Source: Cytophagales bacterium (GTDB lineage Bacteria > Bacteroidota > Bacteroidia > Cytophagales > Cytophagaceae). From it: DNA of 5,351 nt. Under the pieces are notes generated by a model, which worked only from the letters and a program-made list of their open reading frames with translations, was not told the origin of the DNA and did not search any database. Numbering within the stretch: the stretch's first letter is position 1; each line of letters opens with the position of its first letter. Below are positions 1-5,351 of the stretch, one piece after another. Location: the NCBI GenBank assembly GCA_025360235.1, contig JANYCO010000187.1, positions 1 to 5,351 on the forward strand, in the 5' to 3' direction. A program made the position numbers and the translations under genes.

Positions 1-311
1 AAATAATTGGAATATTTTCCTTGTTTATTCATAATGTCGATATTCCCCAGAAAACAAGGCAAGCCACCACCTGTGCAAATTACCGTTTCTTTAGTATCGA
101 CATAACGTTTAATAAGTTCGTGCTCATGCACCCTGAACCCATCCTCATGAACTTGCTCGTAGATTTGTTCAATTGTCATGCCTTGTTCTTTGATAATTAT
201 TTCATCTGTATCTGCAAAAGCATAACCACTGTATTCGGCATACCTTCTGCCCAAGGTGCTTTTACCACAACCAGGCATTCCAATAAGGTAGAGACTTTTT
301 TTATTTAGCAT
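1..311 (-). CDS. aroK: Shikimate kinase, partial (3' end beyond the left edge)
   Basis: Cytoplasmic enzyme that phosphorylates shikimate with ATP to shikimate 3-phosphate, a late step towards chorismate and the aromatic amino acids. About 103 residues are visible, starting at the ATG at 311 and reading MLNKKSLYLIGMPGCGKST. Family landmarks appear in the right order: the Walker A P-loop GMPGCGKST (residues 11-19), the DTD motif (34-36) whose second Asp contacts magnesium or shikimate in known kinases, the FRxxE motif (59-63) with the shikimate-binding Arg60, and the GGG loop (81-83). Full-length members have about 170 residues, so roughly the last 65, including the lid and adenine-binding parts, lie outside the window. 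It is transcribed divergently from the cyclase gene. No Shine-Dalgarno is visible, as is usual in Bacteroidota. Assignment to shikimate kinase rather than another P-loop kinase rests on the combined motifs and is strong; aroK versus aroL naming is by convention. Confidence 0.95.
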   Translation of the reverse strand, partial: MLNKKSLYLIGMPGCGKSTLGRRYAEYSGYAFADTDEIIIKEQGMTIEQIYEQVHEDGFRVHEHELIKRYVDTKETVICTGGGLPCFLGNIDIMNKQGKYSNY

Positions 312-364
312 GATGAATAATTGGGTTTTGAACCTAAAACAAGATACTAATTTTTAGTGTAAAT

Positions 365-383
365 AGTATAAAAAAATTATACT
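365..383. repeat. Palindrome, 7-bp arms with 5-nt A spacer
   Basis: The arms AGTATAA and TTATACT are perfect complements around AAAAA. The element lies midway between the divergent aroK and cyclase starts and covers the candidate minus-strand -7 element. It may be an operator half of a pair with the neighbouring palindrome. It has no following T run or GC-rich stem, so it is not a good intrinsic terminator. Confidence 0.5.
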
Positions 384-385
384 TC

Positions 386-401
386 TTGATTACATAATCA
401 A
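386..401. repeat. Palindrome TTGATTACATAATCAA
   Basis: A perfect 16-bp inverted repeat with seven-bp arms and a CA centre, starting two bases after the previous palindrome. The outer TTGAT/ATCAA arms recall Crp/Fnr-family half sites, but the spacing between them is six bases instead of the four of the classical FNR box, so no named regulator is assigned. The minus-strand TTG at 401-399 could serve as the -33 element for aroK. Confidence 0.5.
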
Positions 402-443
402 TATTTTTCAATAAATTGAGTAAGCCAACAACTAACATAACCG

Positions 444-1079
444 ATGAAATCAAACTGGGTAGATATTTCTGTTCCTGTAACCGAAAAAATATTAATGTGG
501 CCCACCGACCCAATATTCCGCCTTCGTCGGTTTGCCTCCTTTGCAGAAGGGAACCCTTGTATAGCTTCTGAAATTACCCTTTCAGTCCATACAGGCACCC
601 ACATCGACGCACCAGCACATTTTATAAAAGAAGGTGATACGATGGGTACATGGAAACCCGAAATTACTATCGGCCAGTGCCGTGTAGTGACAATAGAAAA
701 TCCAAAAGAAATTACAGCAGAAGAAATCTCAATACTTAATATTCAAGAAGGTGAACGGATCATTTTCAAAACAAAAAATTCCGATTCCAATTGGTGGGAA
801 AAACCATTTAACCCTCACTTTATTTCAATCTCTCCGAAAGCCGCTATCCTATTGGCGAAACTAAAACCATTATGTTTGGGTATTGATTACCTGTCCGTAG
901 GAAGTCCTGAAACTGGAGTGGAAACACACCAACATTTATTAGGCGCAGGAATCTGGCTGATCGAAAGTCTAGACCTTACAAAAATTTCGCCTGGAAATTA
1001 TGAATTGATTTTTATGCCGATGAATCTATATGAGGCCGAGGGTGCACCTGGTAGAGCAATTCTGAGTAAACAGGAATAA
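444..1079 (+). CDS. Cyclase family protein (kynurenine formamidase-like metal-dependent hydrolase)
   Basis: A complete 211-residue protein of the usual size for the cyclase family (PF04199 type), which includes bacterial kynurenine formamidase KynB and other metal-dependent amidases and hydrolases. The N terminus VDISVPV with MWPTDP (residues 6-23) matches the family's DIS...WPGD opening. The signature HxGTHxDxPxH is present as HTGTHIDAPAH (49-59), supplying probable metal ligands His49, His53 and Asp55 and a catalytic-type His59. Further on, His162 and Glu174, separated by 12 residues as in KynB, would complete a second metal site. No signal peptide or membrane segment is seen, so it is probably cytoplasmic. 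The ATG at 444 puts the conserved opening at residue 6. No other tryptophan-degradation gene is in the window, so the substrate is unknown and no symbol is given. Its last five codons lie inside the long inverted repeat shared with the end of ftsZ. Confidence 0.92.
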   Translation: MKSNWVDISVPVTEKILMWPTDPIFRLRRFASFAEGNPCIASEITLSVHTGTHIDAPAHFIKEGDTMGTWKPEITIGQCRVVTIENPKEITAEEISILNIQEGERIIFKTKNSDSNWWEKPFNPHFISISPKAAILLAKLKPLCLGIDYLSVGSPETGVETHQHLLGAGIWLIESLDLTKISPGNYELIFMPMNLYEAEGAPGRAILSKQE

Positions 1080-1138
1080 AAAAATCGTAGAGACGTATAA
1101 TAATGCGTCTCTACGATTTTTTTATTCCTGTTTACTCA
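1063..1138. repeat. Perfect inverted repeat, 33-bp arms, 10-nt loop, between convergent genes
   Basis: Positions 1063-1095 and 1106-1138 are exact reverse complements without a single mismatch or gap, separated by TATAATAATG. Reading outward, each arm consists of the core TCGTAGAGACG, an A7/T7 run, and the segment TGAGTAAACAGGAATA. The left arm includes the last five codons and the stop of the cyclase gene; the right arm ends two bases before the ftsZ stop codon. A functional terminator needs only the inner part, so the perfect outer arms are unusually long. Confidence 0.97.
1078..1123. terminator. Bidirectional Rho-independent terminator for cyclase gene and ftsZ
   Basis: The core stem TCGTAGAGACG/CGTCTCTACGA (11 bp) with a 10-nt loop is flanked by A7 (1078-1084) and T7 (1117-1123). 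A transcript from either strand therefore forms a strong hairpin followed by a U run. It sits exactly between the convergent cyclase and ftsZ genes, the expected place for a shared terminator. On the plus strand the A run overlaps the cyclase TAA stop by two bases. Confidence 0.9.
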
Positions 1139-1139
1139 T

Positions 1140-2690
1140 TTAATCGACGTTATCGTGCAGGAATTTATTATTTCCCAAAATTTCATTATCATCGTTCAAA
1201 GAAAAACGTGAGATTGTTTTTTCTGAAGAATGTGGAACTTCAGGAAGATCTATCTTCTTTCTCATGTATGCCGGCACATTCAACCTATGTGTAAATTCTT
1301 CCGGATCAATATTTTGCATATTGGTCAGATCAGCAATTCTTTTATAACGTTCTTCTACTTTTTCTGCCAATTTCTGTTTGTTTTCTTCCGAAACAATTAT
1401 TGGTTTAATCTCTGTAGAGGCAACTGTTTCCTCTTTTTTCAATTCAAACACATACTCTCTTGTCTCTACAGGAGTACCATTAGATTGCTCGCTAGCAGCA
1501 AACAATTCAGACTGTTCTTTGTAGCGATTTTTTTCAAGATTGAAAACCATTTTACGTCTTTCTTGTGGCTCTTCAACTTCTTCTACTTTCTCAGGTCTTT
1601 CGAACGTATAAACAATTTCCGATTTTTTAACAACCGGAGCTTGTAAGTCAAACATTTTAATTTGTTTACTGGAATCCAAGTCGATCAATTTTTTAGAATC
1701 AACACCACCCATTTCCTGGCCTACTTCAAAGCCAGTAGCGATAATAGTTACACGAATGGCATCTCCTAAAGCTGAGTCTCCGCCTATACCAGGAATTACG
1801 TCTGCCTGATCACCTACTTTTTCTGTAATATAGTCGGTAATTTCGGTCAACTCATCCATAGTAAAATCTGCTTCGTCACCATAAGCAATAGAAAGTAAAA
1901 TATTTTTAGCTCCGAAAACATTTCCTCCATCAATCAACGGAGAATACAAAGCTTGTTCGATTGCTCTCAATGCTCTTCCTTCACCGCTACCTACAGCAGA
2001 ACCCATCACCGCTGCACCTGAATTTTTCATTACACGTTCCACATCTGCAAAGTCAACATTGATCTCACTCTGTACGGTGATAACCTCTGCAATACTTTTC
2101 GCTGCCGTAAGCAATACATCGTTTGCTTTATCAAAACTTTCTTTGATCTGAAGTTTGCCGTAAAGCTCCTGAAGTTTGTCGTTATTAATAACAATAACCG
2201 TATCGCAACATTCTTTCATTTCAGCAATACCATTCGAAGCCTGGCCTTTTTTACCATTTCCTTCCCAACGGAAAGGAAGCGTAACAATACCTATTGTAAG
2301 AATATCCAGTTCACGCGCAATCTTTGCCACTACTGGTGCGGCTCCTGTACCGGTACCACCGCCCATACCTGCGGTGATAAATACCATTTTAGTGCTATCG
2401 CTAAGAATAGCGCGGATGTCTTCTTTATTTTCCAAAGCCGCTTCACGACCTTTTTCAGGACGTGCTCCGGCTCCAAGCCCTCTTGTAAGATTGATCCCGA
2501 TCTGAATTTTATTGGGAACCTCACACACTTTAAGGTGTTGTGAGTCTGTATTACAAACCAAAAATTCCACATCACGAATCCCTTGGCGATACATGTAATT
2601 TACTGCATTGCTACCGCCACCACCAACACCAATCACCTTGATGATGGATTTGTGTGAATCTTGTATATCGAATTTATAAATACTATTCAT
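1140..2690 (-). CDS. ftsZ: Cell division protein FtsZ
   Basis: Tubulin-like GTPase that polymerises at mid-cell into the cytokinetic ring and recruits the divisome. The 516-residue protein has the nucleotide-binding GVGGGGSNAVN (residues 21-31), the tubulin signature GGGTGTG (110-116), and the synergy loop NVDFADVE (211-218) whose Asp213 and Asp216 complete the GTPase site of the next subunit. The globular core ends near residue 325 (IRVTIIATGFE). A charged, probably disordered linker of about 145 residues follows, then the conserved partner-binding peptide VPAYMRKKIDL (472-482). An extra tail of about 34 residues ends in LHDNVD. The length exceeds the roughly 380 residues of E. coli FtsZ because of linker and tail, which is common in Bacteroidota. 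The ATG at 2690 gives a normal N terminus. It is the last gene of the dcw run, 29 bp after ftsA, and ends at the bidirectional terminator. Confidence 0.99.
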   Translation of the reverse strand: MNSIYKFDIQDSHKSIIKVIGVGGGGSNAVNYMYRQGIRDVEFLVCNTDSQHLKVCEVPNKIQIGINLTRGLGAGARPEKGREAALENKEDIRAILSDSTKMVFITAGMGGGTGTGAAPVVAKIARELDILTIGIVTLPFRWEGNGKKGQASNGIAEMKECCDTVIVINNDKLQELYGKLQIKESFDKANDVLLTAAKSIAEVITVQSEINVDFADVERVMKNSGAAVMGSAVGSGEGRALRAIEQALYSPLIDGGNVFGAKNILLSIAYGDEADFTMDELTEITDYITEKVGDQADVIPGIGGDSALGDAIRVTIIATGFEVGQEMGGVDSKKLIDLDSSKQIKMFDLQAPVVKKSEIVYTFERPEKVEEVEEPQERRKMVFNLEKNRYKEQSELFAASEQSNGTPVETREYVFELKKEETVASTEIKPIIVSEENKQKLAEKVEERYKRIADLTNMQNIDPEEFTHRLNVPAYMRKKIDLPEVPHSSEKTISRFSLNDDNEILGNNKFLHDNVD

Positions 2691-2702
2691 AATGCAAATG
2701 GT

Positions 2703-2718
2703 TTAGTCAATTAGTCAA
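2703..2718. repeat. Tandem octamer TTAGTCAA x2 between ftsA and ftsZ
   Basis: Two exact head-to-tail copies of TTAGTCAA (TTGACTAA on the coding strand) fill more than half of the 29-bp ftsA-ftsZ spacer, immediately upstream of the ftsZ start. It could be a small slippage duplication. A function in translation or transcription of ftsZ is not shown. Confidence 0.6.
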
Positions 2719-2719
2719 A

Positions 2720-4057
2720 TTAATACTCTAAGCTATCGTCAATATCTCCTGCAAGAAATCCTTTTAATTTATCTGAAAATTTATTCATACTTAAATCAAA
2801 AGTCTTCGGTGATTTTTTAACAGGCTCTGCTTTTTTATCGTTTCTCAATTCATTCATTCTGTTTATTTCAAGATACTTATTATCTCTATCGTCAATAGAG
2901 GTAATTCCTGAAAGCACAAGTCCCACACCAGTAGCGTACATTGGGCTTTTCACCACTTCTACTTTGCTCTTCCCTAAATGTTCGTTCGGATAACCGATAC
3001 GCACATCCATTCCAGTGATCAACTCAAACAATTGTTTGATATTTTGAAGCTGCGCGCCACCACCAGTTACAACAATACCACCAGCCAGTTTACCTTCATA
3101 TCCTGAACTCACAATTTCAGCAAATACCATTTCGATAATTTCTTCCATTCTGGCCTGAATGATATGCGCCAGATTGATCGTTGAAATTTCTTTTGGAGGT
3201 CTTCCACGAAGACCGCTTATCGAAACAGATTCGTTTTGATTTGCTTCGTTGGCAAGTGCTTTGCCGAATTTAGTTTTCAATAATTCTGCGTCCCTAAGCA
3301 TTACGCTGCAACCCTGATGAATGTCGTTGGTCACCACATTTCCTCCAAAAGGAATTACTGCAGTATGACGAATAATATTATCATGGAAAATAGCCACATC
3401 AGTAGTACCACCACCGATATCAACTAGCACAACTCCCGCTTCTTTTTCTTCTTCGCTCAACACAGAAAGACTTGATGCGATAGGTTCCAAAATTAATTTA
3501 TCGATCTCAAGTCCGGCCTTCATGATGCATTTATTAATTTTATTAATTGCATCAGATTGCGCCGTGATCACGTGAAAGTCCGCTTCCAGACGTACACCTG
3601 ACATACCCACGGGATCTTTAATTCCTTCCTGATAATCCAGAATATACAATTGAGGCATTACATGGATAATATCGTTTCCATTTGGCATAACTGTTTTGTA
3701 CATATCATTTGTCAAACGGTCAATGTCGGCAGGAGAGATTTCGTCGTCATTGCTCATGCGCATAATGCTTCCGCGGTGTACAGAACTTTTAATATGTTGT
3801 CCTGCAATACCGACATTCACTACTTTTATATCAACGCCTGCTTGCAACTCGGCTTCTTTTATGGCTTTGGTAATAGCGTCTACAGTAGAATTAATATTCA
3901 TCACCATCCCGCGGATCACTCCTTCAGACGCAGACTTGCCAAGACCTAGTATCTCAAGCTTGTTGTGTTCGTTCATCCGACCAACAATCACACAGATCTT
4001 TGTAGTCCCAATATCGAGTCCTACTACAAGTTTATCACTGTTATTTTCTTTCTGCAT
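2720..4057 (-). CDS. ftsA: Cell division protein FtsA
   Basis: Actin-like ATPase that anchors FtsZ filaments to the inner face of the membrane and helps activate the divisome. Numbering from the ATG at 4057 (445 residues): phosphate-1 loop GLDIGTTK (13-20); the FtsA-specific SHS2 (1C) subdomain at about 79-155; phosphate-2 loop VDIGGGTTD (212-220); adenosine motif GGIVVTGGGAQL (326-337). A basic linker and a C-terminal amphipathic stretch, MNKFSDKLKGFLAGDID (424-440), probably serve as the membrane-targeting helix. An in-frame GTG at 4072 would add five residues and overlap ftsQ by 8 bp. The ATG, 7 bp after the ftsQ stop, is preferred because it is the stronger codon and leaves 12 residues before the first conserved strand. 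The tight junction suggests translational coupling to ftsQ. All key motifs are intact. Confidence 0.97.
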   Translation of the reverse strand: MQKENNSDKLVVGLDIGTTKICVIVGRMNEHNKLEILGLGKSASEGVIRGMVMNINSTVDAITKAIKEAELQAGVDIKVVNVGIAGQHIKSSVHRGSIMRMSNDDEISPADIDRLTNDMYKTVMPNGNDIIHVMPQLYILDYQEGIKDPVGMSGVRLEADFHVITAQSDAINKINKCIMKAGLEIDKLILEPIASSLSVLSEEEKEAGVVLVDIGGGTTDVAIFHDNIIRHTAVIPFGGNVVTNDIHQGCSVMLRDAELLKTKFGKALANEANQNESVSISGLRGRPPKEISTINLAHIIQARMEEIIEMVFAEIVSSGYEGKLAGGIVVTGGGAQLQNIKQLFELITGMDVRIGYPNEHLGKSKVEVVKSPMYATGVGLVLSGITSIDDRDNKYLEINRMNELRNDKKAEPVKKSPKTFDLSMNKFSDKLKGFLAGDIDDSLEY

Positions 4058-4064
4058 AGTGTTA

Positions 4065-4841
4065 TTATTCACAAATTAATTGATTCTTATATTTCAGGTT
4101 CACGGTTTGATAAGCGTTCCATCCTTTTACAGGAACTATCTTTTTGTAAAACAAACCAAGATTTCTAAACTTAATTTCCAGGTCTTCTGGTTTTCCTATA
4201 TAAATAGTCTGTTTGCCTAATTGCGGATACAAGATCACATCTCCCGAACGGTCAATGGTGATTTGTGCCAATTGAGCTTTCCAGAATTTATTTTCATCTA
4301 CCATTTTCAATAAATCAAAATACTGTTTCCCTTCTTCTGTCTTAAGGAAATCCTCGGACATCAGTTTGGAAGCATAAGCCCCATCAACAATAATAACCCT
4401 TGAAGTGAAATTTTGAGAAGTAGAGAGAGTTGTTCCATCGCTCCCAATGTAAGCATGGACGCCATTGGGATATATAACTCTGGCGATAGGTCTTTTTTGT
4501 TTCACTAAAACTTTTACGTTGCCTTTGTGATCTTTTGATACCTGAGCATCAGATACAAATTTAAAAAATTTGATCCTCATCTCCACCTCTTTAAGGTCTA
4601 AATATCGGTATTTTTTATCCACAATTGGATCGCTCCCATTCATAGTGATCAGGTCTATTACATTACGCTCCTCTACAAAATAATTATTACCGGAATTATC
4701 AATAACGATCTCCAATTTTTTTACTCGCTTTTCACCCTGCTTATTTGCTGAAAAACCAATAAGGACAAGGAGTAGCCCACCCAGCACTGAGTATATGATC
4801 CCTTTCTTTATTTTTAGTTTTTCGAACATTTTTTTTATCAT
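4065..4841 (-). CDS. ftsQ: Cell division protein FtsQ (FtsQ/DivIB family)
   Basis: Bitopic divisome protein that, with FtsL and FtsB-type partners, links the cytoplasmic ring to septal peptidoglycan synthesis. From the ATG at 4841 it has 258 residues: a short basic cytoplasmic N terminus (MIKKMFEKLKIKKG), one transmembrane segment at about 15-31 (IIYSVLGGLLLVLIGFS), then a periplasmic region with a POTRA-like part (about 38-112, ending near the conserved VKQKRPIARV) and a beta domain to the C terminus. Sequence identity in this family is low, so the call relies on topology, the RPIARV segment, length and position between murC and ftsA. Alternative starts exist: TTG at 4847 (two extra residues) and ATG at 4829 (four fewer). 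The preferred ATG lies inside the long hairpin that fills the gap after murC. It overlaps or abuts ftsA, depending on the ftsA start. Confidence 0.93.
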   Translation of the reverse strand: MIKKMFEKLKIKKGIIYSVLGGLLLVLIGFSANKQGEKRVKKLEIVIDNSGNNYFVEERNVIDLITMNGSDPIVDKKYRYLDLKEVEMRIKFFKFVSDAQVSKDHKGNVKVLVKQKRPIARVIYPNGVHAYIGSDGTTLSTSQNFTSRVIIVDGAYASKLMSEDFLKTEEGKQYFDLLKMVDENKFWKAQLAQITIDRSGDVILYPQLGKQTIYIGKPEDLEIKFRNLGLFYKKIVPVKGWNAYQTVNLKYKNQLICE

Positions 4842-4892
4842 CACCAAGGTTTACCGTTTAACTTCAATGCCAAGGGTAAAACCTTGGTGATG
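4839..4892 (-). promoter_or_regulatory. Inverted repeat hairpin covering the ftsQ start codon
   Basis: CATCACCAAGGTTT (4839-4852) is perfectly complementary to 4879-4892. After a one-base bulge (A4878) three more pairs form (4853-4855 with 4875-4877), giving 17 pairs around a 19-nt loop. In the murC-ftsQ transcript the 3' arm ends with the ATG at 4841, so the hairpin would hide the preferred ftsQ start. The element occupies nearly all of the 52-nt spacer, beginning one base after the murC stop codon. On the coding strand it is followed by an A run, not T, so it is not an intrinsic terminator for the operon. A role in translational control or mRNA processing is inference. Confidence 0.6.
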
Positions 4893-4893
4893 G

Positions 4894-5351
4894 CTACAAA
4901 TTAAATTTCTTTATAAGTAATTCTTTCAATGGTTTTACAAACGTATCAATATCCCCTGCTCCTACGGTAACGATAACTTCCGGTGTTTCCTTTTCCAAAA
5001 TAGCCATCAACTCACTTTTTATGCAGAGGATCTTATCCTTTATGGTCACTTTATCAAAAACCACTTTAGATGTTACTCCTTCTATTGGAAGCTCCCTTGC
5101 CGGATAAATATCCATCAATATTAACCTATCCGCCAAAGAAAGGCTTTCTGCAAAACCATCCAGAAAATCCCTGGTGCGACTGTACAGGTGCGGTTGGAAA
5201 ATACAGGTTACTTTTTTCCCTTCGTATAATTTTTTTACCGACTTCAGAAACGCCTCGATTTCCGTAGGATGATGCGCATAGTCGTCAATATAAACTACCT
5301 TATTCGACTTTATGATCGTTTGAAACCTTCTCTTTACTCCTTTGAAACTCT
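4894..5351 (-). CDS. murC: UDP-N-acetylmuramate--L-alanine ligase, partial (5' end beyond the right edge)
   Basis: Cytoplasmic ATP-dependent ligase that attaches L-alanine to UDP-N-acetylmuramate, the first step of the peptidoglycan stem peptide. The visible 151 residues form the C-terminal ligase domain. In order they are FKGVKRRF at the left of the reading frame, DDYAHHPTEI (about residues 22-31 of the visible part), QPHLYSRTRDF, the IYPARE segment, GVTSK, and near the end the MurC-typical GAGDID. Full-length MurC has about 450-480 residues, so the UDP-sugar-binding and ATP-binding domains lie outside the window. The gene stops with TAG at 4896-4894. The next gene is ftsQ, without the ddl or murB that lie between them in E. 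coli. Nothing is broken in the visible portion, and the frame is open from the edge to the stop. Confidence 0.97.
   Translation of the reverse strand, partial: SFKGVKRRFQTIIKSNKVVYIDDYAHHPTEIEAFLKSVKKLYEGKKVTCIFQPHLYSRTRDFLDGFAESLSLADRLILMDIYPARELPIEGVTSKVVFDKVTIKDKILCIKSELMAILEKETPEVIVTVGAGDIDTFVKPLKELLIKKFNL

Larger units (their letters stand above)
312..443. promoter_or_regulatory. Divergent aroK/cyclase intergenic region with two adjacent palindromes
   Basis: This AT-rich 132-bp gap must hold the promoters of both divergent genes. It contains two perfect inverted repeats only two bases apart: positions 365-383 (arms AGTATAA/TTATACT around five A) and 386-401 (TTGATTACATAATCAA, seven-bp arms around CA). 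Weak matches to the Bacteroidota promoter pattern (TTG, 17-23 bp, TAnnTTTG) exist in both directions. On the minus strand they are TTG at 401-399 and TAATTTTT at 379-372, spacer 19. On the plus strand they are TTTG at 327-330 and TAATTTTT at 348-355, spacer 17. Each -7 match misses the final G. The minus-strand elements fall inside the palindromes, which would suit an operator. This is inference from sequence symmetry only; in AT-rich DNA such matches can occur by chance. Confidence 0.35.

Noticed and set aside
288..295. Further copy of the GTAGAGAC terminator-repeat motif inside aroK
   Set aside because: Only eight bases match, with no inverted partner nearby, and they are explained by codons for Ser-Leu-Tyr. 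Taken as chance.
21..308. Plus-strand ORF of 95 codons at the left edge
   Set aside because: It lies entirely antisense to the shikimate kinase reading frame, whose motifs are unmistakable, and its translation shows no recognisable domain.
386..401. FNR/CRP box
   Set aside because: The half sites TTGAT and ATCAA are separated by six bases, whereas the classical FNR site has four. Only the symmetry is reported.
1230..1646. Plus-strand ORF of 138 codons rich in Phe, antisense to the ftsZ linker
   Set aside because: The Phe/Leu-rich translation is the expected complement of Glu/Lys-rich linker codons (GAA/AAA). It has no start context and overlaps a certain gene.
2330..2575. Minus-strand ORF of 81 codons in another frame within ftsZ
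   Set aside because: It overlaps the FtsZ GTPase core, which is intact in its own frame, so this is not evidence of a frameshift or overlapping gene.
3696..4079. Plus-strand ORFs antisense to the ftsA 5' region
   Set aside because: They are shadows of the well-supported ftsA frame, without a recognisable domain or promoter.
4839..4892. Intrinsic terminator between murC and ftsQ
   Set aside because: On the operon strand the stem is followed by an A-rich run, not a T run, and co-directional division genes follow immediately. On the plus strand there is no T run after the stem either.
1..5351. Mobile element, CRISPR array, tRNA or rRNA gene, or a new defence system
   Set aside because: No transposase or integrase frame, no spaced direct repeats, and no RNA-gene signatures were seen. 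The coding content is ordinary core metabolism and division.

Overview
The window is a stretch of low-GC bacterial chromosome, most likely from Bacteroidota (Bacteroidetes). Evidence for this is the FtsZ carboxy terminus ending in LHDNVD, the Bacteroidota-style FtsA and FtsQ sequences, the gene order murC-ftsQ-ftsA-ftsZ with no ddl or murB between, and the absence of clear Shine-Dalgarno sequences. I cannot resolve the family from this window.

Layout from left to right: the 5' two thirds of a shikimate kinase gene (aroK, minus strand, cut by the left edge); a 132-bp divergent intergenic region with two adjacent perfect palindromes and weak promoter-like matches; a complete cyclase-family metal-dependent hydrolase gene (plus strand, kynurenine formamidase-like fold); a perfect 33-bp-arm inverted repeat that covers the convergent gene ends and contains a bidirectional terminator; then the distal end of the division and cell wall (dcw) cluster on the minus strand, read right to left as murC (3' third only), ftsQ, ftsA, ftsZ.

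The dcw genes work together. MurC adds L-alanine to UDP-MurNAc in the cytoplasm. FtsZ polymerises into the division ring, FtsA ties the ring to the membrane, and FtsQ is the periplasmic scaffold of the FtsQLB complex. The four genes lie tightly packed and probably share transcripts. The one larger gap, 52 nt between murC and ftsQ, is almost completely filled by a long inverted repeat whose distal arm contains the preferred ftsQ start codon.

No new defence or mobile system is visible. The points worth a second look are non-coding structures (the terminator repeat that includes the last codons of the cyclase gene, the ftsQ start-codon hairpin, the paired palindromes) and the organisation of the FtsZ tail (three short repeated motifs in the linker, and an internal rather than terminal partner-binding peptide).
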